DNA from: Trichodelitschia bisporula
Lineage: Eukaryota; Ascomycota; Dothideomycetes; Phaeotrichales; Phaeotrichaceae
Direction of reading: 5' to 3'
Assembly: GCA_010356995.1 (NCBI GenBank)
Contig: ML996701.1
Location: 488,963-552,962 of the forward strand
Length of the DNA stretch: 64,000 nt
A program made the position numbers and the translations under genes. Shown one piece after another: positions 10,275-21,642 of this stretch; the stretch's first letter is position 1; each line of letters begins with the position of its first letter. The notes beneath the pieces were generated by a model that saw only the letters and a list, made by a program, of their open reading frames with translations, was not told the origin of the DNA and did no database searches.

Positions 10275-12092
10275 TTAGTACCGCAGTATTACAATCCCCA
10301 TGCGCTCCACATCGCACACATCCTTCAAACACGCGCGCACCCTCTCCGGTTCGCTTCCCACACCCTCGAGCATCCGCTCAAGCACGTCGGCCACCAGCGG
10401 CCGCCAGCCAACCTTCCCTCCCTCGGGCCCCATCCCAACATTCTCCCTCACAACCACGGCCTCCGGGTCGACCACGCCGCCTAGCCACCCCACCAACTCA
10501 TCCACCTGCCGCCGAACCTCCCACTCACTCCCACCCGGTGCAGCCTTCTCATCCACGTAAAGTTCACCATACGCCAGCCCGTCGTCTTCCTCCGCGGCAC
10601 CGTCCCCAAGCCACAGCCGATGCTGCCGCACGTACGCTCCCCTCGCCTCGAGGATCTGCCCCACGGTCCATGGACTCCACGCCATGAGCGGGCACGCGCT
10701 GGTAACAGGTAACACGATAACAGGCACATGCGTGAAAAGGTGCAAGCTCAGACGCGCCTCGTTCGGCTGGCGGCTCTGCGACCACGCGGTCAGGGTGCGG
10801 TAAGGCGAAAGCCCGAGGAGGAAGATAGCAAGGCGTGGGCCGGGCGTCGGCGGGGAGAGATCGAGGAGCGGCGTCCGGGTTGTAGGCAGTGATGCGAGGA
10901 GCGTCGGCGCGAGGCGCGTGTCAGCTGGCGGGTTAGCATCGTCAGTAAATGTGTAAAAAGGCGACCGCCTACCTTCAAGCCCCGGCCCCCATACCTCCGC
11001 GACGCCCCACTCCACCGCTCGCGCCATCTTAACCTCCCGCCCACTCGCATACAAATACGGACTCCACCAGCCTCGCGCCACGCAGCGCTCATCGCGCGCC
11101 GGGCGCGTGCCCCAAAAGCGCACCTCAGCTTGTTGTCCAAGCATTTTGTGCGCGACACGTATCTTATGTGTGCACACTCCCACGCGATGCTTGACCCCCT
11201 GTCCCCATCCTCTCACAACCCCCCCCTTGACCGCGCGCTTAAGCCCAAACTCCAACCCCTCCTCCACACTCCACTTCACAGCGTGCACGACGACTTTGTC
11301 TGCCACTGTGAGGAGCGAGGGCGCCAACGCTGCAGCACCTAGGTGCGCAACCCCCGCGAGCGCGACGTCGCGCGCGCGGATGTTGGGCGCTGAGATCGGG
11401 TTATTGTCACCCCAGGGGGAGAAGTGCGTGCTGCGGTCGCGGGTTGAGGATATCGTTGTGAGGCTTGCGCGGGCGAAGCGCCCCGGGAGGCTGTTGGCAA
11501 AGAGGCGCGCTGCGCGGTGGGATTTAGGGGGGGGAGGGGCGGGGGCGTAGGAGCGGCCGGTTGGGGTTGGGAGAATGGAGGAGGTGGGTGAGAGGGGGGT
11601 GGGGGGAGTGATGGGTGAGGAGGCAGAGGGGTCACGGGTTAGGGACGGGCGGGCGGGAATGGTGGGTGGTGTGTCGTGGTAGTCGGGCTGCTTCTCGGCC
11701 CGGCGGGGACGGGGTGGGAGGGCCGGGTTGGAGTCCAGGTAGGGTGGGGGTGCGGGGCCGGACGCGGCGTAGACGGAATCTGTGTACTCGGAGGGGGGGT
11801 GGTAGTGCTGGCAGTTTGTGTCTGGAGCTGCGTGAGCGGAGATGTTTGATGATGGGTAAGTTGCCATGCGGATGGGGTGGGGTTGTGCCGGGCGGGGTTG
11901 TGGAGACAGTATGGGCGCGGAACCGTAGGTGTACCCATCCCTCGTGAAGCGGGCATCGTGACCATCGAGGTCAAGGCGTTCAAGAGGGGGAAGTGTGGGT
12001 GATGGTGGGAGCGAATAATAGCTGCTGACTGGGGAGGAGGGTCGCGGGGAGGCTACGGTGGGCGGGCGGTAGTTGGGTGGGTAGGTAGGCAT
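10275..12092 (-). CDS. Proline-rich protein of unknown function
   Basis: A single exon of 605 residues from the ATG at 12092. The frame is open further up to an ATG at 12266, but those 58 codons look like leader sequence. I do not recognise a domain. The first 200 or so residues are disordered and rich in proline and serine, with many PPxY/PxxP-like stretches (PSEYTDSVY, PPPYLDSNPALPPRP) that could bind WW or SH3 domains. The second half is ordered, with several tryptophans and a conserved-looking amphipathic section (VVVHAVKWSVEEGLEFGLKR, then a segment around GWWSPYLYASGREVKMARAVEW). No signal peptide or clear membrane span. A cytoplasmic scaffold or trafficking adaptor would fit the architecture, but that is only a guess. 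Confidence 0.6.
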   Translation of the reverse strand: MPTYPPNYRPPTVASPRPSSPVSSYYSLPPSPTLPPLERLDLDGHDARFTRDGYTYGSAPILSPQPRPAQPHPIRMATYPSSNISAHAAPDTNCQHYHPPSEYTDSVYAASGPAPPPYLDSNPALPPRPRRAEKQPDYHDTPPTIPARPSLTRDPSASSPITPPTPLSPTSSILPTPTGRSYAPAPPPPKSHRAARLFANSLPGRFARASLTTISSTRDRSTHFSPWGDNNPISAPNIRARDVALAGVAHLGAAALAPSLLTVADKVVVHAVKWSVEEGLEFGLKRAVKGGVVRGWGQGVKHRVGVCTHKIRVAHKMLGQQAEVRFWGTRPARDERCVARGWWSPYLYASGREVKMARAVEWGVAEVWGPGLEGRRSPFYTFTDDANPPADTRLAPTLLASLPTTRTPLLDLSPPTPGPRLAIFLLGLSPYRTLTAWSQSRQPNEARLSLHLFTHVPVIVLPVTSACPLMAWSPWTVGQILEARGAYVRQHRLWLGDGAAEEDDGLAYGELYVDEKAAPGGSEWEVRRQVDELVGWLGGVVDPEAVVVRENVGMGPEGGKVGWRPLVADVLERMLEGVGSEPERVRACLKDVCDVERMGIVILRY

Positions 12093-13305
12093 GATGGCGG
12101 GATGATAAGTAATAAGGTGGTTGTTAAGAATGCCGGTTAATTGATGAGTAGAGGGAGGTGAGGTACGTTGTAGGAGTGACGGGTAACTGAGGAGATGAAG
12201 TTGTAGAGATGTGAAGTTTAGACGAGATGGCGAGGTTGAAAAAAGGCGCTGCCCTGGACGTGGCATTGTGTGAAGCGTTGCGAGGCGCCATTGGTGTGGC
12301 GGCGCCTGGCGTGCATCGATTCCTTCGATCGGATACGGATTACTCCGTAAATACTGTTCTTCCGCGCTGCAGCAAGCGGATATAAAAATGCAGTAAAGCT
12401 ACTACTTCATGCAAGGGCAGTCCTGAGGCTCAGGTTTGCTCAAGTGATACACCGCTGTCATTTATCATCACATAAGATGTGGCGACGAGGTGACGCTACT
12501 ACGGATGTACTCAATACGGAGAAGTTACAGAAGAACCCGACTCCCGCAATACTGCAGCTAGGGCGCCACTATTATGTGCAGCAGAGTATGGATATCATGT
12601 CTTGGTGCGGATACTGCTCAAATCCGGGAAAGGCGAAAGTTACCTTCAGAGACAACGGTTAAGCGAAGTCAGACTGCGTGGAGGCCGGGCAGGAGTCACT
12701 CTGGGATCCCCACCAATTTTCCTATCAATACTTACTCGCTTCGCTCGATGGGCACTGCTAAGCCTCAGATAACACACATGCGTATTAGAACTACAGGGCA
12801 AGCGGGGGGAGATATACAAGTTGGATTTGTATAAACGAAGCTTCAACTCAAACTTCAATCGACGAGTTGCAATAGAGAGAAAATAACTCGAACAATGGGA
12901 AGACCCTGAGATGCGGCATTGAAATCCAGGACAGTCAAGTGATGCGGACCCGCAGTAAAAAACACCAATAGTGGGGGAAGAAGATCCGACACCACGATTG
13001 CTGCTCGTCATATGCTGTGCCAACAGTCAGGCCGTACACGAGGATAGTTCTCTCAGTGCGGCTTTACCACTTCGAACGGCTTGCTGATAAGAGTGTCAGT
13101 TGGAAACAGGCTTGCCTTATGACCGCAGGTGATCATAAAACGTTTGAAGAAGCTGAGACAAAGTCTGGACCGGCACTCAAACTTCCATTGCCCAAGTCGC
13201 CTCACTCACGCGGAACAGAGAATCAAGTCGCAAGTACTTTGTACAATTGAGTCTATGAAGCTGCGCCTTTCAGATCGAAGCCCTCTGGATATCCCTAGAT
13301 CAGAT
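12093..13305. other. Intergenic, about 1.2 kb
   Basis: Holds the promoter of the proline-rich gene (transcribed to the left) and the 3' end of COX7A. A TATAAAA-like run is at about 12381. No gene or repeat recognised. Confidence 0.5.
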
Positions 13306-13779
13306 CTAGTCTTTTCCGAACCACGTCTTGTGCCCCTACACACCATTAGCACCATCCCCTCCAGCAATATCACACTAAACCTACCAGAACCATACGGCCC
13401 ATCATGAACATAGTACCGCCAACCGCCGTCCACAGGCCAAGGTAGTAGGGATACAGCAAGATCTTGCTACGCGGCGTCTGCACCCATCAGCATCCACCCA
13501 TATATGCCCAGCAACACTCCACGCACCTTGTTCCACTGCCGAAGTCCATCGTGGCGCTGGAACAGCCGCTGGTAGTGCGGGACGCGGTTCTCGCGGTAAA
13601 CGAAGCTGCGCACATTAGCCCGGCTTGTTAACTATCCGTTCCGCGTCATCTGTGCCGAACCCGCGACCCTGTCCGGGAGCTGGACCGAGCTGTCCCGGAG
13701 CTGAGCCCGCGGCCGCGATGCGCCGGGCCGGGGTGTAGACGGACATGGTATAGAGAGAGTGCTAGACTTACCCGGCCAT
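13306..13779 (-). CDS. COX7: Cytochrome c oxidase subunit VIIa (four tiny exons)
   Basis: The exons are so short that none stands out as an open frame. On the minus strand I join 13779..13772 (8 nt, ATGGCCGG), 13605..13527, 13477..13385 and 13335..13306. The donors are GTAAGT, GTGCGT and GTAGGT; two introns are 49 bp and the first is 166 bp; acceptors are CAG, CAG and TAG with CTAAT or CTGAT branches; phase is kept throughout. The 69-residue product starts MAGFVYRENRVPHYQRLFQR, continues LRQWNKTPRSKILLYPYYLG, has one membrane span (GLWTAVGGTMFMMGRMVLG) and ends HKTWFGKD. Yeast Cox7 has the matching layout (LQKIFQ..., HPRSALYLYPFY, one helix, basic tail). It should be an integral subunit of complex IV in the inner mitochondrial membrane. 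The family call rests on this short pattern. Confidence 0.82.
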
Positions 13780-14396
13780 TGTGGTAGTCGGAGCGTGGTG
13801 AGGCGGAGTGGAGAGGCGCAATTGCGGTGTTCGGGTGTGAGGTGGTGGTGCGATGAGCGCACGCCGAGCTTGAGGTGAAGGCCAAGACCGGGAGTGCTCG
13901 GGGCGGGAAATGGTTCTTCCGAGTATTCGATGATGGGATGGTAGTTTGGGACCGAGGAGAGCTTCAACCAATGTGGGACAGGATGGAAAGTTGTAGACTG
14001 AAAGCGGGAAAGTTCTTGATCTCCAACTTCCTCCGCTTAATACTTTTGAGCATGTTACCTGAGAGGTTCATGCTGTTGTAACCTTAATCGAATCCCATTT
14101 TAGCTCATGCAACAGCATCGATCATCTCCAAGTAGCACAAAACTCCGAGTTCCTGGTATCTAGTGAAGCCTACGGCAATACAATATGACCACATCTTCAG
14201 CATGTCTCCAAAGCCTTCGACAACTCCCGCTAATATATGCCAAAAAAGAAGTGAGGAACAAAGGGAAATCGCTGATGCATGAGTCCAGTGTCTCCAACAT
14301 CCAACACGTACAAAGCTCCGTAACCAAATCTCCAAGGCTGGTAGCGACAGACAAGAAGAGCACTCCAATCCCATTATCCCCGAATATTTCCAAAGA
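13780..14396. other. Intergenic, about 620 bp
   Basis: Holds the COX7 promoter (reading left) and the 3' end of the two-TM protein. Nothing else recognised. Confidence 0.5.
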
Positions 14397-15746
14397 TCAG
14401 ACCCGAAACGGCGGCTTCTCCTGTCTCAGCGTCGGAATGGAGCTCTTCATCCTGAGCAACGACATCCTACGCGGCGTCCCCGTCCCTCCTTCAGTATCCT
14501 CCGACCGCGTCGATCCCAAACTCAATCTCGACCGCGTGTATTCCTTCCCCTTCACCGACCCTTGCCGAGACAATCGGCTGCTCGGCCGCGGAATCATACT
14601 GGCCTCCTCGTTATAGCTGGTGCGCGAGCTCGTCCGACGCGTAGGGTCGTAGTTCGCAGAGTAGCTGCCCGACTCGTATGCAGACTCCGAGTGATGTGGT
14701 GTTTCGAACGCAGTCGATGCGCGCCGCAGAGGTGTCGAAAACGTGCCCAACGAGGGCCGTAGGTGCGATTCGTAGTTGGAGGCTGAGCGCTGCAGCGTCC
14801 GCTCGAAGTGATCCGGTGTGTTCACGTTGTGCGGCGATTCGAAGTAGCTGGGAGGACGCGAGGTGGTGGGGGAGTCGAAGGAGCCGCCGTCAAAGGGGTT
14901 CGGGGGCTCGAGGAGCTGCGATGAGTCGAGCTGCTGCGATGAATCGAGGTGCTGCGAAGAATCGGTGGGTCCTTCATCCGAGGAATAGAGCTGAGGCACA
15001 TCGCTGTCCTCCACGCTCTTCTCCTTCTCCCTCTTGCGTTCCCTCTCGCGCTCTTCCCGCTTCTCCCGCTCCTTCTCCTCCCCCGCCCTCGCAGCGCACT
15101 CCTCTACCCTCCTCACAATGTTCCTCTCCGCAACCACAAGCCTCTTCTCCAACTCCCCCAACCTCCCCTCCGTCCTTTCCCCAATCACCCCCGCAATCTT
15201 CTCCTGCGCATCCACAATCCGACCCTGCGTCTCCGCCAGCTGTCCCAACGCAACCGCAATCTCCTGCTGAGCATTGGCCAGGAACTTGACGGCGGCGTCG
15301 AGGCTCTCCAGCGTCCGCCGCTCCTCCACCATATTCGCCTTCCGCGTCTCATCCGCTTCTCTTTCTCGCGCCTCCGCTGCCCGTCGCCGCCGCGTTTCTG
15401 TGTAGAGACCGAGGACGCTGCATGTCAGCCCGATGACGAGGAGCGGCAGCCCGATATACGCGCTCAGCACCTGCGACCGCGCATACTCGTGCTGCAGGGG
15501 ATCAGCAGGCGAAAAACCCGCCGCATCGGTGCCGTTCGCTTTATCCATATCGAAAGGAGAGAGTGTAGCGAGGGCAGCGAGCACAGCGACAACGATGCCA
15601 GCAAGCGTAACAACGGGGCCGAGGGCAGGGAGCGAGGCGGTCGAAGCGAGCGAAGCGGTCCTAGCGGTTGAAAAAAGCTTCACCAGGCCGTCTCTCAGAT
15701 CAGACACAGGCTGGGCACGGGTATCGGTCTTCGCAGACGCAGTCAT
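14397..15746 (-). CDS. Two-TM protein with long coiled coil and disordered tail, unknown function
   Basis: A single exon of 449 residues with an ATG at 15746. Two membrane segments are evident: VVTLAGIVVAVLAALATLS (about residues 45-63) and VLSAYIGLPLLVIGLTCSVLGLY (about 93-115), joined by a short loop. A long charged coiled coil follows (about 118-245: RRRRAAEAREREADE through EKREERERERKREKEK), then a serine-rich disordered tail with a small tandem repeat (DSSQHLDSSQQLDSSQLL) and many SxxPxR-like sites that look like phosphorylation targets. Both ends would face the same side. I do not recognise a family; the layout resembles organelle-contact or membrane-shaping proteins but no function should be assigned. 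Confidence 0.7.
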   Translation of the reverse strand: MTASAKTDTRAQPVSDLRDGLVKLFSTARTASLASTASLPALGPVVTLAGIVVAVLAALATLSPFDMDKANGTDAAGFSPADPLQHEYARSQVLSAYIGLPLLVIGLTCSVLGLYTETRRRRAAEAREREADETRKANMVEERRTLESLDAAVKFLANAQQEIAVALGQLAETQGRIVDAQEKIAGVIGERTEGRLGELEKRLVVAERNIVRRVEECAARAGEEKEREKREERERERKREKEKSVEDSDVPQLYSSDEGPTDSSQHLDSSQQLDSSQLLEPPNPFDGGSFDSPTTSRPPSYFESPHNVNTPDHFERTLQRSASNYESHLRPSLGTFSTPLRRASTAFETPHHSESAYESGSYSANYDPTRRTSSRTSYNEEASMIPRPSSRLSRQGSVKGKEYTRSRLSLGSTRSEDTEGGTGTPRRMSLLRMKSSIPTLRQEKPPFRV

Positions 15747-16603
15747 GATGCGCGGGCGGTGCTAGTTGTTGTCGTTGCAAAAAAAAAGGACTGCGTAGCA
15801 TATGGTCCCTGCTCAAGACACTACCCGATGCGTTGTGCAAGGCCGGACGCGCGGATTGGTTCGTCTGCGCAAAAGGAACGACGCGTTTGGCGGGGCGCGC
15901 GGGCACGGGGTGCGGACGAGCGTGCGCGCGGAGACCCGGTGGGGTAAATAAACTGCCGGATGCGGCGCTGGGTGATGTTTGAACGAGTGAAGGCAAGAGA
16001 TGCGGCGTCTGTCTCGGGTGAGATCGTCGGGAGATGCGGTCTAGGTGCTGGGATCGCCAGATGCTGGCGGAGCGGCGGTCATGACGACGGTGCAAGCTCA
16101 GGGGCTGGAACTTGTGAACTCCGCTGGAATGGCCGATGCGGATATGGAGGCTCTGGCCGGTGCATTTTGAATCGCGGGGTTTGATGTTGCGGAGGTGCTG
16201 GGATGGCGGAGCAAGGTGCGGAGTGTATCACGTGCATCGCGGAATGCTGACGATGGAGTTGATCGTCACGACTGCTCGGAAGTCTACATTGGCCTGCCAG
16301 AGTATTCTGGTCTCATTGAGACTCATGAAGATGCTGTGTGCTCTCTTTTCCGTGAGAACTAATGAAAACTAGCGTTCTGGTCAGGGTCCTAGATTTACCG
16401 TACATGATTTTCCCTTTGCTCCACAAAGGATTTGAAGCTCAATTCTTTCTGGCATGTGAAGGACCCCTCGTCAAGATAAAGTTATCGTAAGTCCGTCTTC
16501 TATCAGTCAATGAGACGTTTCTAGTGGTCTTGAAGGAAGTACAAATATCATTGTGCACACCACCGCCTTCACAAACCAAACAAAGCTCTATTACCACACC
16601 TAT
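15747..16603. other. Intergenic, about 860 bp
   Basis: Between the start of the two-TM gene and the stop of EMC1, both on the minus strand. Contains the promoter of the former and the terminator region of the latter. No gene recognised. Confidence 0.5.
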
Positions 16604-19420
16604 CTACGTAACCAACTGCCACCGCATATCAATCTGCTTTCTCCTCACCAGCGGCCCAACAACCAACACCCCCACCGCCAGCGCCGCCACCGTCATAATC
16701 ATCTGCCCCTTATTAAACTCCTGCCCAAGCACATCAAAGCTCCCGCTCGGCGTAACCCTCGTGCCAAAAACATCAATCCCATAAGCCGCCACCAAACTCG
16801 TGCTCTCAATCACCGCCGGCGCAGTAACGATATCATCAACCAGCACCTCACGCGCATGATTTAAATACCAGCGCCCATCGATATCCACCAGCGGCGCATA
16901 CTTCACCAACCCCTCCGCCGCCTCCTGCGCACTCGCCTCACGCCCAATTGGCCGCCGTGCATCAATCGCACCGAGCGGAATCCCCGCCACGGCCTGACTA
17001 TCCGGCAACACGGCCAGAAGCAGCCGGCTCGTAATACCCTGGCGCGTATGCGTAACCGCAAGGCGCGAAATCGCCTCAGGGACAACATACGCGCGGGTCT
17101 CGACATGTGGCTTCCGGGGGACAGTAGCGCCGGGCGCGGCCTGTAGTGACGAGTAGTTCGCACTCGCGCCCAGCGGGCCGCGATCGTTCGGCATATCCGA
17201 CTCGTAGAGCTCGGCGAACGCGAGTTGGTAGCCCTGGGATGGGGATGTGGGGCCCGCGAGCGTGGTGAATGAGTATGCGAACCAGTTCTCGGATATGGTA
17301 GAGGCGATGGTTTGCGTTGTGTCGACGCCGGCGTGGGCGGCGGCGTAGAGGACGCTGCCTGATACGCCGTCGAGTAGGTAGAGGGTGGCTGTGCGTGCGG
17401 CGTCCGAGACGGCGGTCACGAGGACTGCGTTCGGATTTAGGTACTTGTAGAGTACGCGGCGGTCGCCGAGCACCTTTCCAATGGACGCGACGGGATCGAC
17501 GGCTGGTCGGGGCGAGATGCCGACAACACGCTCGCCATCAGCAGGCGCGAAAGTCCAGAGAGCATCAGACTGGCCATTCAAACGCCCGACCACAGCACCA
17601 TCTTGAAGAGCGAACTTAACCACCGTTGCGTTGCCGGACGTTGACGACGCAGCGTCCGTGCCGCTGCGCAGAAATTTGCCCGTTGACGTATCGAAAACGG
17701 CATGGAAACCACGGCCCTTAACCCGAACGACGCCAGCCGGCGATGCGCGCAGCGCAAGGCTAGGCGTTTCGTCCGCGCGGTAATTAACCAGTGGGGCGTT
17801 CCAAACGATGGCACCACCATTCGCCGCATCGAGACCAATCAGACGCCCGTTCTTTGTAGCTGCAACGAGGAATTTGTGAAACCCAAATGAGTCGGTCTTG
17901 GCTCCCGTCGCAGCAGCCCTACCCGAGAGCGACGCCAGCATACTCGCAGGTAAGCTCGAAAGGAAGGCGGGAAGCTTCTGCAGATCCCTTACGTGCCGCT
18001 TCAGGCGGTGCACGTACGCCGCCACGACCGTTGCGTGCTCCTCGATTTCCAGCTCGCGTGCCAATCCTTCCTTTTGAGGCAGTTCAGCGAAAGTGGCAGC
18101 GGCCGTTAGAGCCAGGGCTTCGGGGCGCGACCACGAAGGCTCACCGTTAAGGATCAGTACCCAATCGCCGCTCGCGAGCAGAACGGCTGCGCGCACCGCG
18201 TGGCGCGTTCCGGCCCGGGGAAGCACCTCGGAAATGGCCTGCACGGGGGACGGATGATCCACAAGGGCCGGTACGCCAAAATCATTTAGCATGTACCGCT
18301 CGATAATGCCATGGGACGCCGATGAGACGACCATCAAGGCGCCTTTGGCCACACGCGTGAAGAAGACATTGGCGTCGGACGTGCTGACGGCGAAGGCACC
18401 GCCACCGGCAAGCTTCGGCAAATCATACGCTTTGCTGATCGACGTCTTCTTCAGGTCGATATGATACACTTCGGCCCAGTGGCTGTCATCCGAGTGGTAT
18501 TGAACCAAGAAATGGGGCAAGGAGTTGACGCGTTGCGGAGCACGGATAGCGACATGTTTGACGGCCTTGTCCAGGGCAAATGTGGAGACGGATTTCGTTC
18601 CGAGCACGTTGACTTTAAGAGCGGTGTTGCCCTTGTTGGTCCACGCCACAATGGGCGTTGCGGCCGAGCCCGTGAAGATGACGTCGTCGGCAGATGCAAC
18701 CTCACTATCCGCGATGGACTGGTGATCCGTCTTCTGACCGGTGACGGTATCAATGGTGGCAACCTTGAGATTGAGGTTGCCGACGACTGTGCTGTGCAGG
18801 GACAGATAGTAGGCGTTGGATGCGGAGATGGACACCTGAAAGGGGGCATCGCCACTTGCACCGTCAGAAAGGAAGCAGAATTCGACATTGACCTACCTCA
18901 CGTCCTCCCACTGCCACTTAGGTTCCCCGGTCTCGCCCTGAAGCCGTAGCATCGTTGGACGAGCGCCGTCCACTAGCACGAGCAGGTCGGGAGCGCCTTC
19001 CGTCTCAACCAACTCCAGGTCCTTCACGCTGACGCCAGTATCAAAAGTGCGCGACCACACCAGACGGCCGTCCGAGGCACTCCAAGCGGCAATCTCATTC
19101 GCCAGGGCACTGAAAACCACATCCGACTTGTCAGCCGCCCGCAATAACGCGCCACGGCCGTCCGGGTGTATGCGACGCAGGTCCTGCCGCCAGACGAGCT
19201 CGCCATTCTTCGGGTTGATTGCCCCCAGAACTGCCTGCTCCGAAAGTGTGTAGATGAGCGAGGCTTTGGTTTCGGGGCGCGGTTGGTGAAAGAGCGTGGT
19301 CTGTTCTTGCGGGAGACCGAGTAGCGCATGGTGGTAATCAATCTGGTAAGCTTCGTCGGCGAAGACGGCCAAGGCAGAGGGGAGCGCCGCGAGGGCCGCA
19401 AAAGCGGCTATTAGGCGCAT
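16604..19420 (-). CDS. EMC1: ER membrane protein complex subunit 1
   Basis: Two exons, 19420..18902 and 18835..16604, give 916 residues. The 66 bp intron uses a GTGAGG donor after WQWED and a TTTCAG acceptor, continuing VSISASNAYYLS in phase; a nearby GTAGGT donor would break the frame. The protein has a signal peptide (MRLIAAFAALAALPSALA), a PQQ-like beta-propeller region in the lumen (NPKNGELVWRQDL, SASDGRLVWSRTF), and the diagnostic DUF1620 C-terminal region with ESTSLVAAYGIDVFGTRVTP and SFDVLGQEF. A single membrane span (MIMTVAALAVGVLVVGPLV) and a short cytosolic tail close it. EMC1 is the large lumenal scaffold of the EMC insertase, which inserts tail-anchored and multi-pass proteins in the ER. 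Length is near the family norm (about 900-1000). Confidence 0.95.
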
Positions 19421-21642
19421 AGTGAGGGTGTGCGCGGATATCCGCAAGTGCACGAGATGCCCGGAGATAGGCGGACGCGACAATTTGGTGTAGGACGTGG
19501 AGACTCTTCGCGTTGCAGTTACAGACGACGTATTTGCACCGCCGCAGATACGGGGTTCGGTGGAGCGTTCGGCCGGCCCGGTGGCTAGTGAGCGGCTTGT
19601 GGCGGGAGCTAGGTGTGGCGGTGGAATCTTTCGTGGCTCGTTGCACGTGGCGGTGTGATCGCTTCTCCACACATGTTGCTCGTGCACGTCGCACGTGGCG
19701 GTGTGATTGCAAGAAGAAAGACCACAACTAGGGAATTGTCATTGGACAAAGTCTGAAAGCGGATTCTGCTCCGCTTCGACCCTATCATACCGTCGGAACA
19801 CCGAGCATCTGCACAGCGATAGTTCATCTCGTCGGCTCCGCGTCCAAAGTGTCGTCATCAACCGAGTCGATAGCACCCGCCGTTCGTGCTACCGAATGGG
19901 AGCCTTCCGACATATCGTAAATCGCGCGGAACCTTCGACCACGTTGCACCCAACACGCAACCCCCACCCCGTTAGCAACCCACTGCTGCGGCGCACGGCG
20001 GCCACGGCGTCTGTGTCGTGCAATCGGAGCGAGGCACCCGCAGCTCTGGGATCCCGAGCTGGCGCTGGCGCTGCCATGGGGCGAACCGCCGGTCCCTGAC
20101 GGGTAACAACGCACAAAGCGGCGACGCAAAGCCAGAGCGTGTCCTTCGGGACCTCATCGCGGTCCCATCGGGCAGTCGGCTCCCCGCAAAGTTATGGGGA
20201 TTCTCGTTTCCATCTCGCAAAAGTGTAAAAATGATAATACGGATTAAGCAGAGACCAATGGCCGTTGATGCACTTATTGGCCCCCGGCTTCTCCTCTCAT
20301 GAAGTCACCCGGCCGTTTGGGCTCAAGGAAACTCGTTGCCATCAAGAACCCCTCCCCCCCGCTTCCCACGTGTGATTCGCGGCATGCTGCGCGAGGACTG
20401 GCGAATAACACGGCATCGCCGGGTGGGAAACAGGCGTGACAAGGCAAAGTAGAGGGCAAAAGGCAAGGCCGGCGGCGGCGGCGTACGGCGAGGGTTTCTT
20501 TCATAAAGACGGCTGTGCCTGGTGCCTGGTGCCTCTTGACAAATATCAACTGAACCGTCCACTTCCTCGGCTCGATCCAACTCCTTCATCTCATCTGTCG
20601 CATTCCTTTAGCTCTCTTTAGTCCTCTCACATAACAAGCAAGAGACCACTCATAAAGTACGACCAGTATTGCGACTACAGTATTACCATCTACTCCGCAT
20701 GTGCTAGTTCCAACCTAATCGAACCCTGACCACAGCGTTCGCAACCGCCAATTATCCTCATCATCCATAGCACACGCACGGTGACGGCACGAATCCAGGT
20801 GAGCTTCATCCAAATTCGAGCATGCCCTCGTCTCGTCCACAGACCGCCGTCCACAATGACGAAGAAATGGAAAAAAAAGAAAAGACTAGCATGTCATTCG
20901 AAGGGCTTGTCTGCTTTGCCTTGTCGTGGCCCTCCCCTGTTACCCTCCCCTGATCTCTTCCCCTCCCTCCTCTCCCGGCCACGCGAGCCAACGCTCAGCG
21001 GCGCTGCTGCGGCCGGAAACGACCTGCACAGGGCAACAGGAACAGGCAAGACACAAGCACAGGCACGGCTTTATGAATTTCATCATGGCATTGGCATGTG
21101 GTTCGCGTGTCGCCGTCTGAGTCTCTGAGCCTGCGCTGAGAGAGCCTGTGAGCCACTGGCACTCCTCCATTACACATTCACACCAACTTTTTTTCTCTCG
21201 GCAAGCGAGGTGCGTGCTGGAAAGCGGAAGAGCTTACTTATTGAGAGTCCCATCCGCCCACTTCCAGAGGACAGAGAAGCCCCGAAAGCAGCACATCTTG
21301 TGTCTTCCTTCAGCAACCTCGCAAAGCCGAGCATCTCAACGCTTCGTTTCCCGCCCTTCCCCATATCTTATCCTGCAATACCAAGGCAACGCTTTGGCCC
21401 TCTCCAGCTCCAGCCCCACGCACGCTATTCCTCCCTAGCCAGCTTCCCCATCTTCTAGACTTTTACCGCATCCGTCCTTGGGGCGCCCTTAGGTCCCAGT
21501 AGTTCTTCTACCTCATCAGCCCCCGAGAGCTGTGCCCCTTCCCTCGCGACGTCGGGAACCTTTTGGACCCGCCGCCGCCCACATCTTCCGCATTTTCTAT
21601 GGGCAGCATCCTATCGACGCGCACCCGTCATCGCCGCACGCA
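19421..21642. other. Divergent intergenic region EMC1/RSR1, 2.2 kb
   Basis: Separates two divergent genes. The right half (about 20.5-21.6 kb) is pyrimidine-rich on the plus strand (runs of CCTC/TCTC), as expected for the promoter and long leader of the GTPase gene. Several short ATG-started frames lie there, for example one opening at 20856 (MTKKWKKKKR), and could be upstream ORFs, but nothing shows that they are translated. No repeats or RNA genes seen. Confidence 0.5.

Noticed and set aside
12093-12266. Longer start for the proline-rich protein at 12266
   Set aside because: The extra 58 codons look like untranslated leader and the later ATG fits better, though this cannot be excluded.
20856-21128. 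90-codon frame in the leader of the RSR1 gene
   Set aside because: Low-complexity basic start, no homology known; may be a chance frame in a pyrimidine-rich leader.
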